A DNA stretch of 64,000 bases from Hydractinia symbiolongicarpus (GCF_029227915.1 NC_079878.1:17672001-17736000), one strand, 5' to 3'. Positions 1 to 10,205 are shown, counted from the stretch's first letter. Made by a program: numbers and translations. The notes: a model not told the origin generated them from the sequence alone.

Positions 1-3000
1 TAAAATTTCAGTCATTTAAACTTGGATTCGTTAACCTGTTGCTTCTGTTGTGTATAGCTATAAATGTCAGGAAATATCCACTCCCTTCATGTTATTTAGC
101 CTCAAACTTAAATGTGCAATGCAAAAATTCTATTGACGTTTGTCTTCCGTTGTTTCAAAAGTGATATTTCTTAACTCGTTATGTCAGTGATTATCATGCT
201 ACCTTTTGCACACGAGACTGCATGCTAGAGATGACAAGACTGTTACATACACATCTTGTCGGAATTCTTTTAGAATTTTAGAATTGCTCTGCTTTCTCTT
301 CCCGTTTTTTGATTTCTGCTTTAAGTTTACTTTTTTTTTGCTTCTATCGAAAAAAGTTTCGATTAGGATTATCGATTACGTTCATGGTAGCTAGCTTGAA
401 TAACGTCACTGGGATACCAATGCCACCAAATAGTTTTTCCGTCTGCTTTGAACGCGTACCCATGAAATAACACTTTAATAAACGTGTTTATGGCAAGATC
501 AAGTGGATTGAGAAGTTATGTTGAATGCACAAAATGCAGCATGTAGTTGAGTGCAATTCTAAGAGTTTATTATTTTTTGACTCGTTCGGTAAATTTTTCC
601 AATATAACCCAAAGGTGACGATGGTCTTTTGTTGTAATTTTGGAGTTAAAATCTGTAACCTTTTCTCTTGGTAGATCAGCATGTAATTTTGGAGTTAAAA
701 TCTGTAACCTTTTCTCTTGGTAGATCAGCATGTATTGCCACCTCACATCCGGTTTCTTGACCATCACACATTTGTTGATAACCCGTCGAATTTAAAATGT
801 TAGGCTTCACTTTTATCATGACAGCTTTTTCAATGATTCTGCAAAGTACTTCTACTCCTATCGATCGTAAACTGGGACATTTGCCTATAGAGATTAGGCA
901 TGCCGTGCAAAATCATGGTATCATTAACATGACTAGCATCGGGATGTTTTTGTTTTTAGATTTTTTCTGACTCAATATAACAATGGCAAAAAAATTTGCC
1001 TCTATTTAACAAACGTATATGTAGCACACTTATTTTTTATTCTCATATTAAGTAAGCGAACCTTCTAGGTAATTCTTCAGTGTTTTTCTGCTTACTCGAG
1101 TTTTAAGGAAGTCTTTTGGATAGTTTTGACGTCATCAAGTAATGCATCGATGTCTTGCTTTTTCCATGATTCTTTGTTGTAAATGTTTTTCAGTTTTTGG
1201 TAGCGTACATCTTCTGTAACATAAGAGATTGGAGGACCCTCGCTGCTTTCAAACGAGTGTCCTAATTTGGTGATTTTTAAGACTGTTCGTTAAAAGGTTT
1301 GGTAAGTTCGACAATGAAAGATTTACCAGCAGCTCCTTTTAGAAGCTCCAATGTACTAAAATGTCGTATGCTTCAGAAATTTTATTTCGGTAGCGCTCGT
1401 TTTCGATACCAGTGCTGTTTCTGTCATTTTCTGCGACTACATTTTTGTCCAGTTGTCCTTTGCATTGCTTATTCTGATATTAACGTCCCGGTAAGGTTCT
1501 AAAGTTCTTTGGCATTTTGAATTTGGAGAACAGGGTTCTTTACAAATACAATAATTTCATCAATTATGACTATGCACTTGTGTACTTAATCAATAAAAAC
1601 TTTGATGTAAAACTTTCATTGTTATAAAACAAGTTCATCATCTTCGAAAGCCATTGCATTGCACCTTAAGGTTTGAAGCAAAGTAACGGGGAAACAAGTG
1701 TAAATAAGTGACGTCTTCTCCCTCGTGATAACTAGCTACCACCTGAGACCAAAAAAACCCAGACGAATGTCCAACACCGACACTACAGAGTTTGCTGCAC
1801 AGATGAAAAGATTTTACCAGCCTCCAAGCCTTACATAAAAAGAAGAAAATGAATCACAAATGTATAATCTGATAGAACGTTTTCCCTACTTCTCAGGGTG
1901 CACAATTCATCTTAAAACAACAAGGAGTACTTACAGCAAATGAAGCCTCCGAAGCTTTAACCGTAACAGTAACGCCATGAACACGCTGAACATCAAAAAG
2001 TGAGCTTACGATATCAACACTTATAGAGCTCCCTGCATCCTTAGATGTTTAGCGTGTTTATAGCGGTTGTTTTAATGTCAGTTACGCACTGGCATGCAAA
2101 GAGGATTGTTTCGTGTCGTTGAGGAACAAGAAGCTTTGCAATATCACGGCTGACTTCCTTTCAACAGTCTGGAAATATGTATGCAAAAGGCCGATATTGC
2201 ACAACTGCAACATCGATAAGCTAGCACTATAGAGCTGATTATTCAGCGAGCAATTGTCGACAAAAGGATTTTCTATCTTTTCTATCCTTGTACCCCGAGT
2301 TACAGGAATCAATCGCTTCAAGTCTCCCTCAAATCGATAGAGGAAAGTAAAAATAGGATGTACAATCGGAACAGATTGCTGATAAACACAGCCAGCGAGA
2401 TCGCAGCATGGGTAAAAAGTAAACAAGAAGCCCTGCGGCTTTAAGATTTCCGTCATTAGCCTGAAAGATTTTGAAATTTAAAGTAGACCTTGAAAACGGG
2501 GTAAACAAATCACGATTATCACGATTCTTAACTATTTTTGTAACTAACCTGCAATGTTAAAATACAACTCAATAAATACAAAATAATGAATAATTATGAA
2601 GTATTATAAAATAACAGTTAAAACTTTAACTGGATATTTTTAAAAGTGATCAGGAAAATTCTGGAAATTCCAGAATACTAATCTTGCTATGTAGAAGCTT
2701 GACGATTCGAATATAATAACTTCTGAACAAGCTCAATTTGAATGATGAAGTAGTTCATTGTTTATTAATTCAGCAATAAATACATATTAGCATTTCAGTA
2801 TTTAGGCCTTCAAAATTTACTCTCTTGTTGAAAATTTTTTGAAAATGGTGATGGTGCATGGTTTGATAACAGCTGATCTGAAAAAGAAAGTTTTAAAAAT
2901 AAGAAACAAGAATACAATTTAACCATAAACTGCATTAAAACCAGGTTGTTTAAATATTGTCCCTTTTTTAATCTCTCTTTGCCTCTTTGATTTAAAAAGG

Positions 3001-3202
3001 GAATTTAATACAAAGATACAAATCCACGCGATGTGATGCACAGGTATATTTCGTGAGATTTTTAAAAATCAAGTCATTTCTAAGAAATCTTAGAAAAATA
3101 TTTTGTGATACTTTGGGTTGATCTCAAAAAAGATTTTCAAGCGAATTAGGCACAAGAAAAACTGATAAATAGCCAGTAACAGAATAGTTAGCCGTTTTCA
3201 AT
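1..3202. other. Host intergenic DNA, no recognised gene
   Basis: AT-rich DNA with frequent stops in all frames. The longest open frame (minus strand, 2082-2456, 124 codons) has no motif I recognise and low-complexity flanks, so I do not call it. Upstream exons of the spliced gene at 4994-5573 could lie here but I could not identify them. A short tandem duplication (633-730) is listed separately. Confidence 0.6.
633..730. repeat. 49-bp tandem duplication
   Basis: A 49-bp unit beginning TGTAATTTTGGAG occurs twice back to back (633-681 and 682-730) with no difference that I can see. It is a recent local duplication in non-coding DNA. Confidence 0.9.
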
Positions 3203-3274
3203 GGCGCCATAGCTTGGTGGTTATAACTCTGGCACTTTGTGCGGGAGAAGGGGGTTCAATTCCCCTTGGCGGCA
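3203..3274 (+). repeat. tRNA-like sequence (tRNA pseudogene or SINE head)
   Basis: The 72-nt length is that of a tRNA. The ends pair as an acceptor stem (GGCGCCA against TGGCGGC, one mismatch). There is a box-A-like TAGCTTGGTGG and a box-B-like GGTTCAATTCC inside a good T-arm (GGGGG, 7-nt loop, CCCCT). The D and anticodon stems pair poorly, so a working tRNA is unlikely. A pol III-derived SINE head followed by a body of about 90 bp, or a tRNA pseudogene, fits better. Confidence 0.45.
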
Positions 3275-4190
3275 ATTCAATATTATGCTACCATAGCCCC
3301 GGACCAGGACTCCCTATGACCTTTCCTGGAAATAATAGACAGGATTTGTAAAGCTAGCCATATAAAATATACAGACATTCTATTTATCTATGCAGAATAA
3401 TTATATATACGGTGCGCACAGTATAATTAGCTGCTTATACAGCTACTTATACGATATATATCTTTTTACTTAAATTTTCACTTTTCTTCATTATCGATCT
3501 CCCCATGGCCATCTATATTTATATAGATCAACGTAAAGTTGTGCTTCAATTAAAACCAAGAAAAAGAACAAGAAAGGATTTTGCAAAAAATATATAATTT
3601 TACTGTAGCTAGCAGTACATATGTTGTCTATATTATTAAACAACAAAACTATTCTGATTTCAGGAAAAAACATGGAAAAGACGCAGTTAGCTGTAAAGAA
3701 CACAAAGAAGCTTTTAACAGCTAATTATACTAGGCGTAGCATCTAATTATCCTGCATCGGCTAACTATATATATTGTTACAGGTTAATTATCAGTTCACC
3801 GACTGCTCAGTGCAAGCAACAATAAACTTTTGTCACGTTTCGACAACTTTTCTGCAAAAAATATAAAAAAAATCCTGTGCGAATATATATATCTTTTTAT
3901 CTGATAGAAGCTAGCAAGTAAGTAATTTCATGAAAGGGTATGTCAGCACCAATCAAAAGGAGATCCAAGTCAGCACCAAAAATTGAGATAGCTAGCTAGC
4001 CAGCACACCTCACTTAGCTATATATAAAATAATTCTTACCTGATAAAAATACACGAATTTAAAAATAGTGCTTAGCTCCCCATCAATAAAGCTACTACGA
4101 CCAAACCAAAGAGACCAGCAAGGGGCGACCAACAAAATGTAAGCACTTTTAGTCATGTCTGCACACGGAATGTTCTGGCCACACGAAGAG
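3275..4190. other. Host intergenic DNA, no recognised gene
   Basis: AT-rich, with many short ATAT runs. Nothing coding is recognised; the tail of the possible SINE extends to about 3355. Confidence 0.5.
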
Positions 4191-4398
4191 TACACTCTCT
4201 GTTTAGATTGGTCATTTAATTGACAGGGATTAAAATAAAGCATCTTCATTGGCTTTCGCAAGAATGGAATTTTCCGAGCGTTTAGCCTGGACAAATACAC
4301 TCTGTTCAGATTGGTCATTTAATTGACAGAGATTAAAATAAAGCATCTTCATTGGCTTTCGCAAAAATGGAATTTTCCGAGCGTTTAGCCTGGACAAA
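4191..4398. repeat. 103-bp imperfect tandem duplication
   Basis: Two copies offset by 103 bp share the core ATTGGTCATTTAATTGACAG and a segment ending TTTAGCCTGGACAAA. They differ at a few positions (for example GGGATT against GAGATT), so the event is older than the 49-bp duplication at 633. Confidence 0.85.
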
Positions 4399-4993
4399 AA
4401 CTTAACAGCGTCCGGGCTTTGTGCTGTCTCTATCTATCTCCCATCGGGCGATTTTAAAGATTCCGTCCCGCATAGCGGCGACGGAAATCAAAAAATTATG
4501 TTTAGCTTACTAAGAACTGAATGTTCCTATTCTTGCCTCTTGGTCTGGAGAACACAATGTCGCAATAGGCGACTTGAATGACAATAATAACAGAAATGCT
4601 GTTGCAATCATCAACCCATGTACTGCATAGAATAGTAAAAAAAATCTAATTTTATTGGTCACACCTGATAGCGATGTGTCTTATAAATTAGGGTCTGTAC
4701 GTCCGCCTTGATTTTTCTTTGGATCCACACATTAGGTTTTTTCGGATTTTTTACACAAAATTACATTTGGGCCAAAAAAAACCCGAAATTTGTCGAACGT
4801 TTTTGGAATCTTAATCAGCGTTTTAAGCTTTAAACAGTGGCTACCGGTTAATGTATTTCTGAATAAAAACTTAATGTGTTGACGGGTCATTGCTGACGTC
4901 GTCGTAGTCGGGCCATTCAACTAGCTATTATTATTATGAATTCATGTACCCTTTTCAAATTATTGAGTTTATTCTTAATACTAAATGTTACAG

Positions 4994-5573
4994 GAAAACA
5001 GAGAAGCTGAAGATGCTTGTTGTGTTGATATCGACTTAGAGCAATTTGCGTTAACGAATGCAACTGCAGATGACACGAAATTAACACGCGTGTCTACCTT
5101 AGTTGCGCGGGATCGAGAAACTGCGCATGCTCCAACTTCAACGTCGTATGAACACGAATACACGGTAAGTTACTAGTAACATCTACGCTAAATTTAAAAA
5201 AATAAAATTCATCAATGTAAGAATCGAAAACTTCTTTGATGAGGTGAGTTTTCAGCGGAATGCTTCATCAAGGTAATCCAATTGAATTAATACGCCCTTT
5301 GCAACATTTTCTTTACTGACTAACTAGATACCATTTTCCATTACTCACCAAATTAAATTCCCGCCACAATTTTTGTCCACTTATGGTAAATAAAAAGTGA
5401 ATTTGTTTCGAATTTATTTTTATTAGGAAAATGATACGTCGTACGCTGACGGAAATGGTATATCGGTTGCCGGCGGAATAACAACAATAGGGAATGAAAA
5501 TCCACCTAATGACGTTGTCGTTGACGAAAGTTTATTTGAAGACTTAGATGAGCTTGAACTTGAAGATGATTAG
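4994..5573 (+). CDS. Last two exons of a spliced host gene, ZC3H15 (DFRP1)-like C-terminus
   Basis: An acceptor (TTACAG) precedes an open exon at 4994-5164 that ends in a consensus donor (GTAAGT at 5165). After a 262-bp intron, an acceptor (TTTTTATTAG) opens the last exon at 5427-5572, with stop TAG about 5571-5573; both junctions are phase 0. Together they encode about 107 acidic residues with a DIDLEQF motif early and VDESLFEDLDELELEDD at the end. From memory, the C-terminus of ZC3H15/DFRP1, the partner of the GTPase DRG1, has the same order: a DIDLSLF-like motif, then a VDExLF..DLDELE acidic tail. Zinc-finger and DRG-binding exons would lie upstream and were not found. The identification rests on short acidic motifs and is tentative; the exon structure itself is well supported. 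Confidence 0.45.
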
Positions 5574-6097
5574 GGGACGTAAAGCATTTTTATAAATTCT
5601 GAAATGTAGAAATTATTCTCTTATATAGTTATGTGTTTACTTTTCCTTTACATGTGTAGACACCCGACATTGCTCATAAATGGGCAGAAAGAACTAAAAA
5701 TTTTCCCGACCAAATTTTCCCCCGACTATTCTGCACCCGACCTAATATTTCCCCCCATTTTTTAATCCCCGATCAAAACTATTCCCTGACTTTTTTTGCT
5801 CTGACTAATATTTTTCCAAGGTTTTTCCCTGAAAAAAAGATACTTTCCGATCTTTTTTATCGCATTTTTGACATGTATAAACCTCTAATCGGTGTCTTCT
5901 CCTGTGAGGCACTATAATTTCACCCTGTTAGTGAGGGTTTACTTAAATCAAAGGTATACAAAATTAACTTATTTTTACGCCGGCCTGTTTAACGCCACCC
6001 ATGAAGAAGTAACGCCATTAAGGGCCGGCGTTAAAAAAGCCCGATAAGGTAGCATCAGTAGATTTTTTTAAACGCAACAAAAACTAGAAAAGTTACT
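5574..6097. other. Intergenic DNA with CCCGAC-rich decayed repeat and a GC-rich inverted repeat
   Basis: From 5695 to 5860 there are about seven degenerate units of the form CCCCGACTAATTTTTCC. At 5978-5985 and 6023-6030, CGCCGGCC and GGCCGGCG form an inverted repeat with AT-rich extensions. This lies just left of the first element-B pseudogene, so it could be a remnant of that element's end, but no matching copy is seen on the other side. Confidence 0.5.
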
Positions 6098-6736
6098 CAA
6101 AACCCCCGGCTATTCAAGTATATTCCCGACAGGTTCAAGACCCAGGAAATGTGCAACAAGGTTGTTCAAAAGAACCCCGGCTATTCAAGTATTTTCCTGA
6201 CAGGTTCAAGACCCAGGAAATGTGTACCATGGCGGTTCGGCAGAAACCATGGACGCTCTCCATTGTTCCAGATCATTTTAAAACCGGGAAATGTGCGATG
6301 GCGCTGTTCGTGGCTATTCCTATCTAATCATATATGTGCCAGAGGCCCTTATGACGCAAGAAATGTGCAACATGGTCGTTCAAGAAAAACCCAATCTGCG
6401 ATGGAATATTCCGGACCATTTCAAAACCAAGGAATTATGTGCCATAGCGGTTCCTATCTTCTCAGTTTCATTCCAGATCAGTCAAAGACCCAAGAAATGT
6501 GTACGGGGGCTGTGAAAGATGATCCCCAAATGTTGTAATTTGTTCCGGACTGGTTCTTGACCCGGGAAATGTGCATGGGTAACAATGAGCTGCTCGAAGC
6601 CTATCGTCAGCGGAAAGCGGAGAAGTATAGGATTAACAAGGAATTGCTACCAGTGGCTTGGCATCCCGACAGAGCAATAGACTGGTGTTTTTCAGAGGAT
6701 GAAAAGGCAGACCATGAGCTCTTGTGGAGTAAATAA
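6098..6736 (+). pseudogene. KTQEMC-repeat protein, decayed; intact C-terminal frame 6575-6736
   Basis: Across frames the DNA encodes about seven repeats of 25-30 residues built on PDxFKTQEMCxxAV. The reading frame shifts several times and carries stops. The last repeat runs in frame into 6575-6736, which ends with WHPDRAIDWCFSEDEK. From memory, arrays of KTQEMC repeats followed by a W-P-R-x-x-D-W-C tail occur in animal genomes beside virus-like elements, and the spacing recalls DUF4116 repeats of protists and viruses. The function is unknown. It is the first recognisable gene of element B and shares its orientation with the next five genes. Confidence 0.65.
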
Positions 6737-6739
6737 ACG

Positions 6740-6898
6740 ATGAACGAACAATGCGATGAATGTGAACGAGTACTCGACACCTATGACAGATGCTCCTGTG
6801 GACGAAGGTTCTTCATAAAAGCTAAGCTGCTCTGCTGGCACTGCTACCAAGAGTACATCACGTATAATGGTGGTAGCTGTCCATGTGATACTAGTTGA
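6740..6898 (+). CDS. Cys-rich mini-protein (52 aa), zinc-ribbon-like
   Basis: The ATG at 6740 lies 3 nt after the stop of the KTQEMC frame; TGA is at 6896. The 52-residue product has eight Cys and one His in paired spacing: CDEC, CSC, CWHC, then CPC. It looks like one or two small zinc-binding knuckles, a common type of viral regulatory or nucleic-acid-binding peptide. The tight spacing to its neighbour favours a real gene. I recognise no named family. Confidence 0.55.
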   Translation: MNEQCDECERVLDTYDRCSCGRRFFIKAKLLCWHCYQEYITYNGGSCPCDTS

Positions 6899-6926
6899 GG
6901 TTTTGTTTTTCTACAAATAAAGAGAC

Positions 6927-7706
6927 ATGTTTGACAAAATGAACAAAACACTAAACTTTTCAGGAATCGAAGTACCAACCACAAATATCTTATTCAATGT
7001 AGACTCGAAAATCATGAAACCTTCCGAAGTCGATGTGAACAAGGTCGTGATCTCGTCGATGGTCGACTTTTCAGTCCATGGCAACATGATCAAGTTCAAG
7101 CGCATCTATGTGGGACACAAGGAGTCGGATGATAAGATCACATCCCTCTGCATCCAGGCTCCCAAACAGAACAGCTATGGTATTCAAAAATATAACGAGA
7201 CCGCCAAGTGGAAAGTGTGCTTTATCATCGATCCAGAAAATACGAAGCAGGCCGCTTATATCAAGTGCATGCAAAAGATCGACGCCCGGATCTGTGAGCT
7301 CGCCAAGAACTGCAAGCACCCCATGATCAAGCACATCTCGGATAACTCACCCATCAAGGAGAGATCAATTCCCAACTTTTGTCAGCAGAGCACAAAGTAT
7401 GAAGACGGTAAACCAGTCAGGAAGATAACCACGCCATTCTTCAACAGGCACCAGCAGCAAGTGAATCCGGTGAATTATGAAGGGAAGAGGCTTTCCATGT
7501 TGGCAGCCATAACTTATAGAGATGTGTACCTTTCGTCTAACACCATCCCAGAAAGGAGCCTCGAGATTCGGCAAGCGATCATCACTGGGGCTCACGACAT
7601 ACCAAAGCAATCGCTGATGATCGATGTGGATGAGGGAGATTTTTCAGAAGATGAAGCCGACAACGCTGACTCTCTACCATCCGACGACTCTGTAGACCTC
7701 GAGTAA
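6927..7706 (+). CDS. Uncharacterised 259-aa protein with acidic C-terminal tail
   Basis: An uninterrupted frame of 259 codons. The body (about residues 1-210) mixes beta-strand-like stretches and many Lys; the last 40 residues are strongly acidic (DEGDFSEDEADNADSLPSDD...). A compact basic or neutral domain followed by an acidic tail is the layout of many viral and bacterial single-stranded DNA-binding proteins. That, with its place among DNA-acting genes (SAP, HNH), is the only hint of function, so the SSB idea is inference. It has no counterpart in elements A or C. It is one of the few intact frames left in B. Confidence 0.6.
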   Translation: MFDKMNKTLNFSGIEVPTTNILFNVDSKIMKPSEVDVNKVVISSMVDFSVHGNMIKFKRIYVGHKESDDKITSLCIQAPKQNSYGIQKYNETAKWKVCFIIDPENTKQAAYIKCMQKIDARICELAKNCKHPMIKHISDNSPIKERSIPNFCQQSTKYEDGKPVRKITTPFFNRHQQQVNPVNYEGKRLSMLAAITYRDVYLSSNTIPERSLEIRQAIITGAHDIPKQSLMIDVDEGDFSEDEADNADSLPSDDSVDLE

Positions 7707-7793
7707 GAAACGACAGTCAATCAGGTGAACCTTCGGGTTTAGTTGTAGTGGATGCAAAGGTTTGTATGGTTGAAGACAACCATAGAAACAAAC

Positions 7794-8075
7794 ATGAACG
7801 ACGTTAAGGCACTGAAAAAAGAAGCGAAAGCACTAAAGATCCGTAACTACTCAACTATGAAAAAAGTTGAACTCCTCGAAGCGATCCGTAAAGTTAAGTA
7901 CAGGGATATTGGAACACAAACAGACGGTCCTTATTGTGAACCTTGCGTCACGATCGCTTGGGAGAAAAATCTTCAGCACCTTCTAGAAGATCTCGCTCAA
8001 AGGCAGCGAACTATCCTACACGATGATGACTTGCTGATCGATGGTGATACAGGTGAAGTTGTTGGTATAGCCTAG
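7794..8075 (+). CDS. SAP/Rho-N-domain small protein (93 aa)
   Basis: I choose the ATG at 7794, in the context AAACATGAAC shared with other B genes, rather than the in-frame ATG at 7752. Residues 3-35 form a SAP/Rho-N-like helix-extended-helix: KxLKKEAKALxI, then STMKKVELLEAIRK. The rest is acidic and ends DDDLLIDGDTGEVVGIA. SAP domains bind AT-rich DNA. Elements A and C carry several SAP proteins, but this one is not a close copy. A truncated sibling lies at 8740-8802. Confidence 0.65.
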   Translation: MNDVKALKKEAKALKIRNYSTMKKVELLEAIRKVKYRDIGTQTDGPYCEPCVTIAWEKNLQHLLEDLAQRQRTILHDDDLLIDGDTGEVVGIA

Positions 8076-8095
8076 TATGCAGAAGCTACCTCCAA

Positions 8096-8175
8096 CACAC
8101 TAGACCCTACGAATAAGCAGGCGGCTCCTCTAAGTACCGCTGGCATACTGCGCGGGTCCAGAGATTTGTAGAGTA
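8096..8175 (+). repeat. Structured 3' element, copy 1
   Basis: Downstream of the SAP gene the sequence can form a closing stem GACCC...GGGTC and an inner GCGG...CCGC stem. A related sequence (shared pattern AAGCAGGxGG...CTAAGTA.C...CATxCTGC) lies at 8793-8850 after a truncated SAP copy, so gene and 3' element seem to have been duplicated together. Confidence 0.4.
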
Positions 8176-8204
8176 CTACTGTACAAAACAACACAAAAAC
8201 CAAC

Positions 8205-8699
8205 ATGAAAGAGAGCAAAAAATGTTCATACTATAATCGTTCTTTTACAATAAACAACTTCAAGATCTGCAAACGTAACGGACAACGAACAAAAAGATGC
8301 ATAAGATGCATTGATAGTGATAAAGCGTCAAAGGAACGAAACAAATGCCATCATCAAAAACGATATTGTCGCATTTGCGATTTCGCCAGGTCTAAATATC
8401 ATCTAATTTTAACCAGGATTCGCAGGTCATTAAACCGTGATACTGAGATAGCCTCTACCGAGTACCTAGGATGTAATATTGTAACCTTCAAGGCGCACAT
8501 CCAGGTGCAATTCAGAGAGGATATGAACTGGTGGAACCAAGGGCAGTGGCAGTTCGATCATAAAATACCACCTAAATACAAGGAGAAGGGTGTTGATCCA
8601 AGCAAAGAGACGCAACTCGCGAGTCTCCACTACACCAACATGCAGCCAATGTGGATTAGGGACAATCAGTCCAAAGGGAGCCGCTTTATAAGTGAATAG
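8205..8699 (+). CDS. HNH-family endonuclease (164 aa)
   Basis: The C-terminal half carries the HNH signature of many phage and viral free-standing endonucleases: an FDHKIPPKY core (His of the beta-beta-alpha metal site), then HYTNMQPMWIRDNQSKG, where Asn and the second polar residue complete the motif. The N-terminal half has Cys pairs (CSYY, CKRN, CIRC, CHHQKRYCRIC) that probably bind zinc. Such enzymes nick or cut double-stranded DNA and act in homing, packaging or recombination. The start at 8205 follows an AACATGAAA context like other B genes. The frame is intact although its neighbours are broken. No homologue is seen in A or C. Confidence 0.75.
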   Translation: MKESKKCSYYNRSFTINNFKICKRNGQRTKRCIRCIDSDKASKERNKCHHQKRYCRICDFARSKYHLILTRIRRSLNRDTEIASTEYLGCNIVTFKAHIQVQFREDMNWWNQGQWQFDHKIPPKYKEKGVDPSKETQLASLHYTNMQPMWIRDNQSKGSRFISE

Positions 8700-8718
8700 A
8701 ATAAGTCTAGCAAGCAGG

Positions 8719-8745
8719 TTCATGTTTGTCATAGATAAACATGAA
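8719..8745. terminator. Perfect 9-bp hairpin after the HNH gene
   Basis: TTCATGTTT and AAACATGAA flank a 9-nt loop, starting 20 nt after the HNH stop. The right arm also holds the ATG of the truncated SAP remnant, so a start-context repeat is an alternative explanation. A related inverted repeat sits at 10092-10115. Confidence 0.4.
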
Positions 8746-8850
8746 TGTTCCCGCACTGAAGAGGGAAGCAGGAGCTCCCTCCAAAAAAACTTACACTGAG
8801 TAGGCAGGTGGTTGTTCTAAGTAGCACTTACATGCTGCACAGATTGTAGT
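8740..8850 (+). pseudogene. Truncated SAP-gene remnant plus structured 3' element, copy 2
   Basis: The ATG at 8740 opens about 20 codons whose start (MN-V-ALK-REA) matches the SAP protein at 7794, then stops. It is followed by a relative of the 3' element at 8096. This looks like a duplicated SAP gene whose middle has been deleted. Confidence 0.5.
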
Positions 8851-9444
8851 TATTTTATCGGCTCCTGTTTACCCTCTTCACGCCCCTTCTCGACCAGCTG
8901 CTGTCTCTCCCGTTCATTAAGGGACTCTACGATCTTTCTGGTTCTTTAGCGTATTTGCTCCTTGAGCAACATATACCGTTGCTTTTCCTGCATAATCAAG
9001 CTGAATTCATAATCGCTAATCGCTAATGAGATCGACAACAGAGTTCAGTTTGGTCTCCGCCAGCAGCCTGATGCTTTCATGCTTTTTGCTCTTGACATCT
9101 AGCCTCTTGCCCGTGTTCCTCAGGCATGTTTGACCCAATCCCACAGCTATGGTGATGCCCTCCATAGCGACGGCCAGGGGTACGCCAATACCGGATAGCA
9201 TACTACCAATACGAACACCCGATGTAATGACACTTACGGTCAGCAGACCATGTTCGGTGTATCGAACCCACGTGCCATGCATTTTGAACTTTTTAGTAAG
9301 CTTGTCCCGCTCTTTGATCTCGTTACGTAGGTACTGTTCAACCTCTTCTATTTTCTTGAGTCTGTTCATTTGGCTTTCATCAACCTCCGTACTATCGGAA
9401 GGTGCACTCGGTAGGCTCGGATAAAACTTAGCAATATCTGTCAT
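8850..9444 (-). pseudogene. Membrane protein with N-terminal YPSLPSAP (late-domain-like) motif, frameshifted
   Basis: The intact part (9016-9444, 142 codons) begins MTDIAKFYPSLPSAP, followed by a charged coiled stretch and two Gly-rich hydrophobic segments (about residues 65-108). A 7-bp tandem duplication at about 9017-9032 then shifts the frame. In the new frame a C-terminal part similar in layout to the A and C homologues (YEF..., then a charged helix) continues to a stop at 8850, with one more nonsense codon. YPxL and P(S/T)AP are the classic ALIX- and TSG101-binding motifs. Homologues are at 17970-18563 (A) and 50961-51560 (C). Confidence 0.65.
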
Positions 9445-10080
9445 TCATTCTATCAGTAGGTGCATAGTTATTCCCACGAACGAAACATTCTTATCGTAGT
9501 GATGCCATCCGTGAGCATAAACTCCAGCCTTTCTGTTGACAGGAGTGTCAAAACTCCACGTCAACATGTCTCCCCATGCGTTTAGCTCTTTGGTGGAGAG
9601 CATAGCCAGCATCTTGGATTTTTTCACATCCAGAAAGCAATCATCCTCATCTAACTGAGGGCAAACAAGCCTCAGTCGCTGGTATACGTCAGTCCTATAG
9701 AATGAATCGCAGTCACCCTTCATATAGTATTTTTTACTGAGATCGTAGGGTAGACCCAAGAGCTCTTGCAGTTGTCGATGAATCACCACCGTGTACCCGT
9801 CATTGACACGGAGCCTCCAGAGTCCATTTTTCAAGACAAACAGCTTAATCTTGTCCTTTGCTTGACTGTTGACGATACTTGCTAAATACTCGATCTTATA
9901 CAACCCATTCATTATTTCAATTCGAGTAACCCTTTGATCAGGCCCTACCTTACGGATGGTAAATTCGCAGTCCTGGTAGAGGTTCAACCATGTAGGTCGA
10001 ATGCTGATCGACTTCAGGGCGATCCTCGTGTCGTGCCCCAGGTAGTCCCCAAATATTATAGGCTTTTTGATATCAGTGAC
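9445..10080 (-). pseudogene. Penton-like minor capsid protein, N-terminus missing
   Basis: The minus frame is open from 10080 to 9445 (about 212 codons) but has no ATG near its 5' end: a TAG at 10081-10083 precedes it, and an upstream in-frame ATG at 10093-10095 is cut off by that stop. The region around 9990-10070 (DTRIALKSISIRPTW) has the 'predicted beta-strand then W' pattern typical of Polinton/adintovirus penton-type proteins near their N-terminus. It lies divergently next to the membrane-anchored protein gene at 10112, the same arrangement as the penton-like genes of A (24275-24838) and C (44532-45092). The penton assignment rests on position and pattern, so it is moderate. Confidence 0.5.
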
Positions 10081-10111
10081 CTACAATTGCCTCATGTTTC
10101 TTGAAACAAAC

Positions 10112-10205
10112 ATGAACATTTACTCGTATAACCCTAGAGCAAAGTACAAGTCCAACAGAGGTGAGTGGCCTCTCGGTGTAACTAACTTGGAGCCTCAGGA
10201 CCTCT
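10112..10205 (+). pseudogene. 5' end of element-B membrane-anchored virion-type protein, interrupted by element A
   Basis: The ATG at 10112 opens a frame that runs straight into the left end of element A at 10206. The N-terminal pattern (YNPxAxYKxN, then a DLY motif) matches the start of the A homologue at 24877. The frame resumes at 26656 after the target-site duplication, so the two parts were one gene before A inserted. Confidence 0.85.
10201..10205 (+). repeat. Target-site duplication, left copy (CCTCT)
   Basis: CCTCT here and at 26656-26660 flank element A exactly. If the A at 10206 is shared with the inverted repeat, a 6-bp duplication (CCTCTA, matching 26656-26661) is also possible; 6 bp is usual for Polintons. 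Confidence 0.9.

Noticed and set aside
2082-2456. 124-codon minus-strand frame
   Set aside because: No motif, no splice or promoter context, composition like the surrounding intergenic DNA.
3203-3274. Functional tRNA gene
   Set aside because: Acceptor and T arms pair but D and anticodon stems do not, so it is kept only as a tRNA-like repeat.
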